DNA of 48,548 nt, taken from NCBI GenBank assembly GCA_002403205.1, contig DHHJ01000028.1, positions 1 through 48,548 of the forward strand, in the 5' to 3' direction. This document shows positions 41,278 through 48,548 of the stretch, piece by piece. Under the pieces are notes generated by a model. That model was not told the DNA's origin, ran no database searches, and was given only the letters and a program-made list of their open reading frames with translations. Numbering within the stretch: the first letter of the stretch is position 1; each line of letters starts with the position of its first letter. Made by a program: the position numbers and the translations under genes. The stretch comes from Anaerolineaceae bacterium UBA4775. Its GTDB lineage: Bacteria; Chloroflexota; Anaerolineae; Anaerolineales; Anaerolineaceae.

Positions 41278-43077
41278 TCACTTCCCCAACCTAGCCCGTT
41301 CCTCGGCCACAATCCCCGCATCCAGCTTTTGGAACAGCGGCGATGGTTGGTTAAAAGCCTTGCCCGGGGTCAAATCCGTTGGCTGCCACAGGTCATCATC
41401 GCCTGCGGAAAGCGACTCCCCTGCCTCATACAGCATCACAGTGTGGGTGCTGAGATCATCCTCGACTTCACGTGTCACCAGCGAGCCAAAAATCGGCTGC
41501 TCATACCCCAGGTACCCGTGAAGTTTCTCACAGGTATGCGGCAGGAAAGGCGCAAACAAGATCTTCAGCCAGTCAATCGCCTGCATGGCTGTGAAAACTG
41601 ATTTGGCGGCCTGGTCTTTATCCTCTTTGATCTCAAACCAGGGTGCAGCGGTGTCAAGGTATTTGTTGACCTCTCCTGCCAGCCGCATCGCTTCCTGGAT
41701 GGCTGCCCGCAATTTCACCGCTTCGAGATGTGCTTCAACGGATGCAAAACCCTCGCGCAAGGTCTCCAGCAAGGCAATATCCTCGTCACGCAGATCACCT
41801 GGCTCCGGAACCATTCCCTCCCAGTGCTTATAAGCAAAGGACAGCACCCGGTTGGCCAAATTGCCCCAGGTGGCGACCAGTTCGTTATTGTTGCGCTGGT
41901 AGAATTCTTCCCAGTCCCAATCGGAATCGCGCGATTCAGGCATGTTGACCGTTAGGTAATAACGCATCGGGTCGGGATCGTAACGCTCAAGGAAATCCAG
42001 CCCCCACACAGCCCAGTTTTTGCTGCCGGAGAGCTTGCGGCCCTCCAGGTTCATAAACTCATTCGCCGGGACGTCATAGGGCAGCACCAAGGGTTCAGGA
42101 TCCTCCGCACCCATCTTGGCATCAAAGGACTCATCCACACCGATCAATTCTGCCGGCCAGATGATGGCATGAAACGGAATATTATCCTTCCCAATGCAGT
42201 ACAGGGTGCGCGAGTCCGGGTTCGTCCACCAGTGCCGCCAGGCATCTGGTTTGCCCTGCAGCAGTCCCCACTCGACCACACTCGAAAGGTAGCCGATCAC
42301 TGCTTCAAACCACACATACATGCACTTTCCTTCCCAACCCTCCACCGGTACAGGGATGCCCCAGGAGAGGTCGCGCGTGATCGGGCGGCCCCGCAGGCCT
42401 TCGGTTTCGATCTGCCCCAGGGATTGGCGGATCACATTCGGGCGCCAGTACGATTGCCGCTCACGCAAGAATTCTGCCACCTGGTCCTGTAATTTCTCCA
42501 GGTCAAGGTAAAAATGCGTGGTTTCGCGCAACTCGGGCGTCGAACCATCGATCTTCGTTTTCGGATCGATCAACTTTTCCGCCTCCAACAGGTGGCCGCA
42601 ATTATCACACTGGTCAGAGCGTGCGCCTGTCTTACCGCAAAAATAGCAGGTCCCTTCCACATATCGGTCGGGTAAGAAGCGCTCCTGTGTTGGCGAGTAC
42701 CACTGTTTCGATTCCTCGGTGTACAGATAGCCATTTTCCTTCAACGACAGGAAAAGTTTTCGAGCCACATCGAAATGGTTGCTGGTATGGGTGCTGGTGA
42801 AGATATCGTAAGTCAGCCCTAATTTTTGAAACAGCTCAATGAATTCAGCGTGATAGCGTTTATAAATCTCTTCGGGTGTGGCGTTTTCCTCATCCGCACG
42901 CACGGTGACCGGCGTGCCATGCGAATCCGAACCTGAGACCATCAACACATCCCGTCCGCGCAGGCGGTGATACCTGGCGAGAATATCCGCCGGTAAATAT
43001 GCACCTGTCAGGTTTCCAACATGGATTTTCGCACTGGCATAAGGCCAAGCAACGGCAACTAATACAGGTTCTGTCAT
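41278..43077 (-). CDS. metG: Methionine--tRNA ligase
   Basis: A 599-residue class I methionyl-tRNA synthetase that charges tRNA-Met. It has AKIHVGN in place of HIGH, GRKLSGSKN in place of KMSKS, and a four-cysteine zinc knuckle (CYFCGKT...CDNC) in the connective domain. The C-terminal EMAP/Trbp111-like tRNA-binding extension is absent. GAGGTGA five bases upstream fixes the ATG at 43077. It is preceded by its own promoter inside the end of rpoD and by a structured leader with a terminator hairpin, which suggests control by methionine or charged tRNA. Confidence 0.97.
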   Translation of the reverse strand: MTEPVLVAVAWPYASAKIHVGNLTGAYLPADILARYHRLRGRDVLMVSGSDSHGTPVTVRADEENATPEEIYKRYHAEFIELFQKLGLTYDIFTSTHTSNHFDVARKLFLSLKENGYLYTEESKQWYSPTQERFLPDRYVEGTCYFCGKTGARSDQCDNCGHLLEAEKLIDPKTKIDGSTPELRETTHFYLDLEKLQDQVAEFLRERQSYWRPNVIRQSLGQIETEGLRGRPITRDLSWGIPVPVEGWEGKCMYVWFEAVIGYLSSVVEWGLLQGKPDAWRHWWTNPDSRTLYCIGKDNIPFHAIIWPAELIGVDESFDAKMGAEDPEPLVLPYDVPANEFMNLEGRKLSGSKNWAVWGLDFLERYDPDPMRYYLTVNMPESRDSDWDWEEFYQRNNNELVATWGNLANRVLSFAYKHWEGMVPEPGDLRDEDIALLETLREGFASVEAHLEAVKLRAAIQEAMRLAGEVNKYLDTAAPWFEIKEDKDQAAKSVFTAMQAIDWLKILFAPFLPHTCEKLHGYLGYEQPIFGSLVTREVEDDLSTHTVMLYEAGESLSAGDDDLWQPTDLTPGKAFNQPSPLFQKLDAGIVAEERARLGK

Positions 43078-43118
43078 TCTTCACCTCAATTTCTGTGGTC
43101 CATCTCGATAAAAACAAT

Positions 43119-43140
43119 AAAAAAGCTGGCCTTAGCCAGC
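43119..43140 (-). terminator. Terminator hairpin within the metG leader (attenuator candidate)
   Basis: On the minus strand GCTGGC-taag-GCCAGC is followed by six T residues, 42 bases before the metG ATG. Upstream lie an 18-base perfect palindrome GAGGTGACGCGTCACCTC (43151-43168) and a hairpin GTTATGCT/AGCATAAC (43171-43193). A terminator inside the leader of a synthetase gene points to attenuation. Confidence 0.75.
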
Positions 43141-43171
43141 GATTTCTCCGGAGGTGACGCGTCACCTCAAG

Positions 43172-43237
43172 TTATGCTTCTGGAGAGCATAACAGCGGAG
43201 AACAGGACATGCGCATCGCAAAAAGGTTCTTTCTCAT
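43172..43237 (-). CDS. Possible 21-residue leader peptide upstream of metG
   Basis: An ATG lies ten bases after the -10 of the metG promoter and opens 21 codons ending in TAA. Met codons occur at 1, 8 and 10, the last two as ATG-CGC-ATG. The peptide begins MRKNLFAMRM. Its codons 13-14 region (TTCTCCG) is complementary to CGGAGAA just before the terminator stem (43144-43150), and its stop codon lies in the right arm of the first leader hairpin. No ribosome site is present, so initiation would be near-leaderless. Regulation by methionyl-tRNA supply is inferred. Confidence 0.4.
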   Translation of the reverse strand: MRKNLFAMRMSCSPLLCSPEA

Positions 43238-43247
43238 CGTAAGGCTA

Positions 43248-43276
43248 ATTATACAGGATTACAAATAATCTTTCAA
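43248..43276 (-). promoter_or_regulatory. Sigma70-type promoter of metG, embedded in rpoD
   Basis: On the minus strand TTGAAA (43276-43271) and TATAAT (43253-43248) are 17 bases apart. The -35 is formed by the Leu-Lys codons near the end of rpoD and the -10 lies just past its stop. Expected start near 43241, giving a leader of about 165 bases. Confidence 0.75.
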
Positions 43277-44419
43277 CTGGCGCGCCTTGTGCGGATGGCG
43301 CAGCTGCCGGAGGGCTTTGCCCTCGATTTGCCGGATGCGTTCACGCGTTAATCCAAACTTAAGGCCCACTTCTTCCAGGGTATAGGCACGCCCCCGGTCC
43401 AAACCAAAGCGCATGCGCAGGATGCGTGCTTCCCGGGGAGAGAGCGTAGAAAGCACCTCGTTGATCTTCTCCCGCATCATGGTTTGATAGGTCATTTCCG
43501 CTGGTGAGGGCGTCTCCTCGTCTTCCAAAAACATCCCCAGCTCGGATTCATCCTCGTCACCGATCGGCGTCTCCAATGACACTGGCAGCCACGAGATGCG
43601 CATCATCCAGGCGACTTTGCTGACGCTGATGTCCATTTGTTCCGCAATCTCCTTGGCCAGCGGCTTGCGGCCGAGGGTTTGCTCCAGGCTTTGGCTGGTG
43701 CGGTACAATTCCCTGATCTGGTCGATCATGTGCACCGGGATGCGAATGGTGCGCCCTTGGTCGGCAATTGAACGGGTGATCGACTGGCGGATCCACCAGG
43801 TAGCATAGGTGGAAAACCGGAAACCGCGTGTGTAGTCAAATTTTTCCACCGCTTTGATCAGCCCTAGGTTGCCTTCCTGGATCAAATCTAAAAATGGCAC
43901 CCCCCTGCCGATATAGCGCTTGGCGATGGATACCACCAGGCGGGTGTTGGCTTTGATCAGGTGTTCCCAGGCTTGTTCGCCCTCTGCAACGATCGCTTTG
44001 AGTTCGGCATAACGCTCAGGTTCAGGTTCCGCCGCCATCTGGGCCAGCTCAACCTTGGCATGCCGGCCTGCCTCGATCTGTTTGGCAATCGCCTGCTCTT
44101 CATCGACACTCAACAGTGGCACCTGGGACATCTCCTTAAGGTATAAACCTACCGTATCCTCGGTGCCATCGAGGTTGATCCTCGGTTTGGCTTCTTTTTC
44201 ATCAAATTCATCATCACGGACGGCCTCGTTGTTCGAATCAAGGATATCCACCCCCTCATTGCGCAAGTACATCATCACCGCCCTGAAGCCATCCTGGTCA
44301 TCTTCAGCATGGGGAAAGAAGGCCATCAAATCATCAACAGTCACATATCCGTTGGTGTCAGCGCGGGTGATCAACGCATCAATGATGTCCTCAATTCTGT
44401 TGCGATGATGACCAACCAA
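43259..44419 (-). CDS. rpoD: Primary sigma factor (RpoD/SigA)
   Basis: A 386-residue group 1 sigma factor. Region 1.1-like N-terminal helix bundle (1-60), region 1.2 (VGLYLKEMSQVPLLS), region 2 (ANTRLVVSIAKRYIGRG, DLIQEGNLGLIKAVEKFDY, FSTYATWWIRQSI), region 3 and region 4.2 (TLEEVGLKFGLTRERIRQIEGKAL) are all present, predicting recognition of TTGACA/TATAAT-type promoters, as seen across this window. It starts at TTG 44419 with AGGAGA six bases upstream. It follows yceD by 62 bases on the same strand. Confidence 0.96.
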   Translation of the reverse strand: MVGHHRNRIEDIIDALITRADTNGYVTVDDLMAFFPHAEDDQDGFRAVMMYLRNEGVDILDSNNEAVRDDEFDEKEAKPRINLDGTEDTVGLYLKEMSQVPLLSVDEEQAIAKQIEAGRHAKVELAQMAAEPEPERYAELKAIVAEGEQAWEHLIKANTRLVVSIAKRYIGRGVPFLDLIQEGNLGLIKAVEKFDYTRGFRFSTYATWWIRQSITRSIADQGRTIRIPVHMIDQIRELYRTSQSLEQTLGRKPLAKEIAEQMDISVSKVAWMMRISWLPVSLETPIGDEDESELGMFLEDEETPSPAEMTYQTMMREKINEVLSTLSPREARILRMRFGLDRGRAYTLEEVGLKFGLTRERIRQIEGKALRQLRHPHKARQLKDYL

Positions 44420-44481
44420 CTTTATTCTCCTGGCTGATAAATTTAGATCATGCCGTCATGCTTCCCCCATCATGGGTTGCA

Positions 44482-44988
44482 TCAAACTCGCTCTTCTTGT
44501 TCAAGGGGGATCGAATGAGCACCCGGATCATGATGGTGTTCACAATGTGATTTGTTCAGATTGATACCGCAAACAGCACACAAGCCAGCACAATCCGCTT
44601 GGCATAGCTGTTTGATTGGCGTTGAGAGGATCAGGTATTCCCTGTAAAGCGGGCGCATATCCAGATAACCGTCGTGGGGCAATATCAGATCGGTATCCTC
44701 ACGGTAGCGTGCGGGAAACTGGAAAAGTTCTTCAAATTCAGCGCTCACAGGCAGGTAAAAATCAGACAGACACCGTACACAAGAGGTCTGGACCAGAGCC
44801 TCAGCCCTAACCTGCAGCAGCAAGCCCTCTCTGGTTTTGGACATGCGGACCAAGCTGTTCAGATCCCTGATGGAGAGGTCTTCAATGTCGATTTTATCAA
44901 TGTCAACAGGCACATCACGACTGGATCCGATGGGCTTATTGTACATATAGCCGACGTTCAGTCGTAGTGGGTTATCAGTTTTATTCAC
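44482..44988 (-). CDS. yceD: YceD/DUF177 family protein (rRNA accumulation)
   Basis: A 168-residue DUF177 protein. In E. coli and plants, members are needed for normal 23S rRNA accumulation. Cysteine pairs CVRCL (about 70) and CQADCAGLCAVCGIN (129 onward) suggest a zinc site. Usually the gene precedes rpmF (ribosomal protein L32), which is absent here; rpoD follows instead. It starts at GTG 44988; the promoter at 45036-45064 lies about 50 bases upstream. Confidence 0.88.
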   Translation of the reverse strand: MNKTDNPLRLNVGYMYNKPIGSSRDVPVDIDKIDIEDLSIRDLNSLVRMSKTREGLLLQVRAEALVQTSCVRCLSDFYLPVSAEFEELFQFPARYREDTDLILPHDGYLDMRPLYREYLILSTPIKQLCQADCAGLCAVCGINLNKSHCEHHHDPGAHSIPLEQEERV

Positions 44989-45035
44989 GATGATCTATTC
45001 AACAACACTATTGGGTAAAATTAGGCACGAAAAGC

Positions 45036-45064
45036 ATTATAACACGCTTAAAATTGAGCGTCAA
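45036..45064 (-). promoter_or_regulatory. Sigma70-type promoter for yceD-rpoD
   Basis: On the minus strand TTGACG (45064-45059), 17 bases, then TATAAT (45041-45036). This is the only strong promoter upstream of yceD and, with no terminator before rpoD, probably also transcribes rpoD. Confidence 0.75.
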
Positions 45065-45104
45065 CATAATTCGGATAATTTTAGTAAACATTAAGAAAGA
45101 AGCC

Positions 45105-45707
45105 ATGCCGCCAAGCTTACTGATCGCCACCGGGAACGCTGGAAAACAACATGAAATGTGTGCCCTCCTGTCTTCACTCCCATTGGATCTGCTATCCCTG
45201 CATGATGTGGATGCCAATCTTCAAGTTGAAGAAACCGGCATAACGTACGAGGAAAACGCCCGTCTCAAAGCGATTGCGTACCACAAATTGACGGGATTGC
45301 CCGTGCTGGCAGAGGATTCTGGCCTGGAAGTGAAAGCCCTTGACGGCGCACCGGGGGTATATTCTGCCAGGTTTTCACCCAAAGAAAACGCCACAGATGC
45401 CGACCGCCGGGCACATTTGCTCGCCCTGCTTGAGGGCAAGCCCCATCCCTGGGAAGCGCACTTCCACTGCACAGCTGTGCTCGCCCTTCCGGACGGAACT
45501 TGCCTGCAAACCACCGGGCGCTGCACCGGTATCATCATCCCCGAGGAGCGCGGCACAGGCGGTTTTGGATACGATCCCGTCTTCTTTCTCCCCAAGTACG
45601 GCGCCACCATGGCGGAACTTCCCTTCGAGTTAAAGAATCAAATCAGCCACCGGGCGAGGGCAATCCAGGCAATACTGCCTTTGATCCAAGCAAACCTGAT
45701 CGATTAA
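45105..45707 (+). CDS. rdgB: Non-canonical purine NTP pyrophosphatase (RdgB/HAM1)
   Basis: A 200-residue HAM1-family enzyme that hydrolyses ITP, dITP and XTP to monophosphates, keeping deaminated purines out of DNA and RNA. It shows ATGNAGKQHEM, ETGITYEENARLKA, AEDSGLEVKALDGAPGVYSARF split over the active site, and GYDPVFF. The start at 45105 (MPPSLLIATGN) matches family N-termini; the open frame upstream overlaps the yceD promoter region. The ribosome site is weak. Confidence 0.95.
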   Translation: MPPSLLIATGNAGKQHEMCALLSSLPLDLLSLHDVDANLQVEETGITYEENARLKAIAYHKLTGLPVLAEDSGLEVKALDGAPGVYSARFSPKENATDADRRAHLLALLEGKPHPWEAHFHCTAVLALPDGTCLQTTGRCTGIIIPEERGTGGFGYDPVFFLPKYGATMAELPFELKNQISHRARAIQAILPLIQANLID

Positions 45708-45715
45708 AACCCACG

Positions 45716-46225
45716 CTACCACTGATTGCGGTGCACCCGCTCGACTTTGAACCGGTCGACAGGTTCCGGGGTCGATGCAGGATACCCTACCGCCACCAGT
45801 GAAACCGGGCGAATGTCTTTGGGCATTTCTAAAAGAGCTTGCATCCCAAACACCCGCTCAGAATCCGGGAAAATGCCCAGCCAGACTGCACCCAACCCTT
45901 TGGCATGGGCAGCCAGAAGGATGTTCTGGGTTGCCGCCGAGCAGTCCTGCAGCCAGGATGCCCGTTTTGATTCCAGTTTTCTATCGCTGCAGACCAGGAT
46001 GGCCAACGGCGCTTCCATCAACATCTTGGCGGCCCGGTGAAAATCCGGAATGGCATGCAGCAGATCGGGGTCATCAATCACAATGAAATGCCAGGGTTGC
46101 CCATTCCTGGCTGACGGTGCCTGCATCCCTGCCCTGAGCAAATCGTGAAGGTCATCTTCAGGGATCGGATCCGTTTTAAAATCCCTCACGCTCCGACGCG
46201 TAAAAATCGCTTCTAAAGCTTCCAT
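45716..46225 (-). CDS. Nitroreductase family protein
   Basis: A 169-residue FMN-binding nitroreductase-fold enzyme. It has TRRSVRDF (FMN phosphate), APSARNGQPWHFIVI, an LQDCSAATQNILLAAHAKGLGAVW helix-strand pair and the closing VGYP. NAD(P)H is the likely donor; the acceptor is unknown. It converges on rdgB with eight bases between the stops. The 172 bases upstream of it hold no gene. Confidence 0.92.
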   Translation of the reverse strand: MEALEAIFTRRSVRDFKTDPIPEDDLHDLLRAGMQAPSARNGQPWHFIVIDDPDLLHAIPDFHRAAKMLMEAPLAILVCSDRKLESKRASWLQDCSAATQNILLAAHAKGLGAVWLGIFPDSERVFGMQALLEMPKDIRPVSLVAVGYPASTPEPVDRFKVERVHRNQW

Positions 46226-46397
46226 AAAATGGCCTTTCTGATTAAATAATCATGCAATCAATTCACATCTAAAGTAGAAGATGCATAATACCCTTATCAA
46301 ATTCACCGACCAATGCGTTCTATGGCAGTATTTCCCCAATTTAATTAAGAGGTCACACCCGGGGGTGCCAACCATATGCGTGGGTGGAAATCGAGCC

Positions 46398-46883
46398 TTA
46401 GAGTTTATACCCGATGGTGCGCAGAAAGTCCTTCCGCCAGGCGATATCCTCTTCGCCCTCCACCCCTTCTACCCGCTTGCCGTCGGCCACACCCAGGATA
46501 GCCCGGCCTTCGCCGACATCCATTACAACCACATTGGTGGGGTTCGCGGTGGCACAATAGATATGGCACACCTCTGGCACAGCCTTGATCTGGTTTAAAA
46601 TGTTGATCGGAAATGTCTCCTCACCCAGGAAAAGAATGAATGAGTGGCCTGCTCGTAAGGCCAGGGCATTCTCCTTTGCCAGCTCGATCAGGGTTTCATC
46701 GGTGCCAGTCCAGCGGACCAAGCATTTCCCGGATGCTTCACAAAACGCCAAACCAAACTTTATACCTGGAACGCTGGCAACCAGCGCCTCATGGATATCC
46801 TCAACGGTCTTAATGAAATGCGATTGCCCGAGGATAAAATTGATCTCTTCTGGCTTCTCAATCTTGATATTCTTAATTTCCAT
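46398..46883 (-). CDS. Adenosine-specific kinase family protein
   Basis: A 161-residue protein of the DUF355/adenosine-specific kinase family, named after a crenarchaeal structure with bound adenosine. Family signatures seen are LGQSHFIKTVEDIHEAL, GIKFGLAFCEASGKCLVR, HSFILFLGEETFPINILN and ATANPTNVVV. Physiological role is poorly defined. AAGGAGG seven bases upstream fixes ATG 46883; the frame extends 12 codons further without support. Confidence 0.92.
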   Translation of the reverse strand: MEIKNIKIEKPEEINFILGQSHFIKTVEDIHEALVASVPGIKFGLAFCEASGKCLVRWTGTDETLIELAKENALALRAGHSFILFLGEETFPINILNQIKAVPEVCHIYCATANPTNVVVMDVGEGRAILGVADGKRVEGVEGEEDIAWRKDFLRTIGYKL

Positions 46884-46944
46884 AGTTTTGCCTCCTTTGA
46901 TCTGGGCTAATTTTAACACGAATCACCCCATGCTCATCCAGCCA

Positions 46945-46976
46945 TTAAAAAAGACACCCTCGTAAGGATGTCTTTG
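46945..46976 (-). terminator. Intrinsic terminator after lipA
   Basis: On the minus strand AAAGACATCCT-tacg-AGGGTGTCTTTTTT forms a stem with one mismatch and a T run, 25 bases past the lipA stop. It separates lipA from the adenosine-kinase-like gene. Confidence 0.85.
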
Positions 46977-47000
46977 AACCACTTGAATTTGTTCTACCTA

Positions 47001-47933
47001 TCAGGTATATAATTTGCGGTGCACAGCTGAGAGTTCCCGCACCTGCTCACCCGCCCGGTACGATGAGCGTACCAGTGGCGCACTTTCAACCCACTGGAAG
47101 CCCAAATCAAGCCCAAATTGCTTCAATGCCTCAAATTCGTCAGGCGTGTAATAACGCTCGATTGGCAGGTGCTTTCTGCTGGGCTGCAGGTATTGGCCTA
47201 TGGTGAGGATATCCACGCCCCAACTGCGCAGATCGCGCATTGTGTCCTGGACTTCATCAAAGGTCTCTCCCAGGCCGACCATGATGCCCGATTTGGTCAG
47301 TACCTCTGGATCCAAGCGTTTTGCGTGGGTTAAGATCGCCTGTGACCATTCATACCGATCCTGCGGCTGGACCTGTTTGAAAAGGCGCGGCACCGTCTCA
47401 ACATTATGGTTCAGGATCTCCGGCCGGGCAGCCATCACAATCCTCAGGGCCTCAACGCTGCCTTTGAAATCAGGAATCAGCACTTCAATGGAGCATCCAG
47501 GTTGGAGCTGACGTATGCGCCGGATAACCATCGCAAAAATGGGTGCCCCGCCATCGCGGCGCTCATCTCGGTTGACGCTGGTGATCACCGCGTGCTTGAG
47601 CGACATGTTCATCACAGCCTGGGCAACACGCTCAGGCTCCTGCCAGTCCAAAGGCCCGGGACGGCCGTGTTTCACGTCACAAAAGCCGCAGGTACGGGTA
47701 CACACATCCCCCAGCATCAAAAAAGTGGCCGTACCGCTTCCCCAGCACTCACCCATGTTCGGGCAGCCGGCTTCCTCGCACACCGTGTGCAAGGCCTTGC
47801 TGCGCATCAGATGCTGCAGCCCTTCGTAACTTTCACCGCTGGGCGCCCTGACTTTGATCCAGTCCGGCCGCCGCATGGGTGTGGTATCCATAGTTTCGGG
47901 ATTTATTCTATCTCTGGTCGGATTTGTCGACAT
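47001..47933 (-). CDS. lipA: Lipoyl synthase
   Basis: A 310-residue radical SAM enzyme that inserts two sulfurs into octanoyl groups on 2-oxoacid dehydrogenase E2 and GcvH proteins. The auxiliary-cluster motif CEEAGCPNMGEC and the radical SAM motif CTRTCGFC are both intact, as are the terminal RSSYRAGE residues. GGAGGT four bases upstream fixes the ATG at 47933; a TATAAT at 47950-47955 (minus strand) is the likely -10. lipB is not in the window. Confidence 0.97.
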   Translation of the reverse strand: MSTNPTRDRINPETMDTTPMRRPDWIKVRAPSGESYEGLQHLMRSKALHTVCEEAGCPNMGECWGSGTATFLMLGDVCTRTCGFCDVKHGRPGPLDWQEPERVAQAVMNMSLKHAVITSVNRDERRDGGAPIFAMVIRRIRQLQPGCSIEVLIPDFKGSVEALRIVMAARPEILNHNVETVPRLFKQVQPQDRYEWSQAILTHAKRLDPEVLTKSGIMVGLGETFDEVQDTMRDLRSWGVDILTIGQYLQPSRKHLPIERYYTPDEFEALKQFGLDLGFQWVESAPLVRSSYRAGEQVRELSAVHRKLYT

Positions 47934-48099
47934 TGTACCTCCACCAGGAATTATACTACACCCGGCCTTAACCTGAAATCGGGCAGAACTGTCAACCGTC
48001 ATTTTTGCCAGGGCAGTTAATCCCGTTTTTGCGCATACCCCTGTGAAAAATTACCAAGGCTCTTAAACAATTGCACTCGCGCGCAACCCACACGCATGA

Positions 48100-48130
48100 A
48101 AAGATCTGATTGGGGTCCAATCAGATCTTT
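48100..48130. terminator. Strong hairpin between lipA and pspC
   Basis: A perfect 14-bp stem, AAAGATCTGATTGG / CCAATCAGATCTTT, with a GGT loop. T runs on both sides are only three bases, so it may be a bidirectional, partial terminator for pspC (85 bases past its stop) or an RNA-stabilising hairpin. The rest of the 48003-48215 gap shows nothing else. Confidence 0.6.
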
Positions 48131-48215
48131 ACCATCAGGTTATTAGTATGGCAGGACAGCGCGCTGGCCCAAGGCTGCAGATCACCTGTGGCCAAAGAAC
48201 CGCACCTGCGTTTGT

Positions 48216-48413
48216 TTACACCTCTGTCGGCTTGGCCGGGATGATCAGCCACATGATCAGGTAAATTGGAACACCCGACATGCCGGCAAACGCCAGCAAT
48301 ACAAAGATCAGCCGGACAATCGTTGGATCAACATTCAAATGTTCTCCAAACCCTGCACAAACACCGCCCAGCATGCCTTCCGAAGGGATTCGGTATAATT
48401 TTTTCGCTTCCAT
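48216..48413 (-). CDS. pspC: PspC-domain membrane protein
   Basis: A 65-residue PspC-domain protein. The family links envelope stress sensing to the phage-shock response, though stand-alone members in Chloroflexota and Firmicutes lack the pspA operon. It has KKLYRIPSEGMLGGVCAGFGEHLNVDPTIVRL followed by one membrane helix (IFVLLAFAGMSGVPIYLIMWLIIP). AAAGGTGG before ATG 48413 gives the start. PspA is not in the window. Confidence 0.92.
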   Translation of the reverse strand: MEAKKLYRIPSEGMLGGVCAGFGEHLNVDPTIVRLIFVLLAFAGMSGVPIYLIMWLIIPAKPTEV

Positions 48414-48548
48414 GTGCTTCCACCTTTCTTGAATTGACACGTCTATCAGATTAATACGGAATCCGAAGGTAAAAGTTGCATTCGATGTAATCGACGGCAT
48501 AGTTTATACACTGCAGGATAGACCATGTCAAGGCAAAGTTAAAATGTC

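Noticed and set aside
43078..43258. T-box or SAM riboswitch upstream of metG
   Set aside because: I could not find the conserved T-box sequence (AGGGTGGNACCGCG) or the SAM-I core. The leader is also short for a T-box with stem I.
46990..46999. TAGAACAAAT on the minus strand next to the lipA stop
   Set aside because: Only one half-site is present and it is downstream of lipA, not at a promoter.

Overview
The window looks like chromosomal DNA of an uncultured or poorly known bacterium, most plausibly an anaerobic member of the Chloroflexota (Anaerolineae-like). This is an inference from gene content and style: moderately high GC with AT-rich islands, a fused NfnA-NfnB/GltA-type flavoprotein, a family 4 glycosidase, lipoproteins ending in LAALAC-type lipoboxes, large beta-helix surface proteins, a B-family DNA polymerase cassette, and strong TTGAAA-N17-TATAAT promoters placed directly on start codons. 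No rRNA or marker comparison could be run.

Layout. 1-38 is the 5' part of a tRNA-Glu cut by the window edge. 134-10521 is rich in genome-maintenance genes: an SRAP/YedK protein, a radical SAM-HhH protein with a DUF6504-like partner and a secreted protein, a RelA/SpoT-type (p)ppGpp enzyme on the other strand, then a four-gene cassette (RHH/LuxR-type regulator, RecA-like protein without a P-loop, small helical protein, family B polymerase) facing a DEDDh exonuclease that overlaps it. 10505-16817 holds YjbR, YfcE, a TPR membrane protein, the Nfn-like fusion, a GH4 enzyme and a cold-shock gene. 17315-24750 carries a GT4 glycosyltransferase, a beta-helix surface protein, an EamA transporter and a phospholipase A2-like lipoprotein.

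25141-30044 is an AT-rich accessory island. It contains a methyltransferase-nuclease fusion, an unknown membrane protein, a small lipoprotein, two decayed tyrosine integrases, relics of tRNA-Pro, a HEPN-motif protein and an intact tRNA-Pro at the right edge. 30163-31515 is a membrane-anchored reductive-dehalogenase-like Fe-S protein. 31718-32189 and 40405-41190 are tandem arrays of G/C-rich hairpin repeats. Between them lie mutL-pfkB-alcohol dehydrogenase on the minus strand and, on the plus strand, uvrC, a 37-residue membrane protein, a methyltransferase, a SagB-type oxidoreductase and an MTA/SAH nucleosidase-like gene. 41278-48413 is a housekeeping block: metG with an attenuator-like leader, rpoD, yceD, rdgB, a nitroreductase, an adenosine-specific kinase, lipA and pspC.

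The most interesting signals are as follows. Two promoters of identical geometry (TTGAAA, 17 bp, TATA(A/C)T, 6 nt, ATG) each carry a LexA-like box one mismatch from TAGAAC-N4-GTTCTA; one drives the radical SAM gene and the other the polymerase cassette. The cassette's RecA-like protein ends in a beta-clamp-type QLPLF, and its polymerase appears to lack both the proofreading residues and the second motif C aspartate. Together they suggest a DNA-damage-inducible, mutasome-like system of non-standard make-up. A second signal is a possible Met-codon leader-peptide attenuator upstream of metG.
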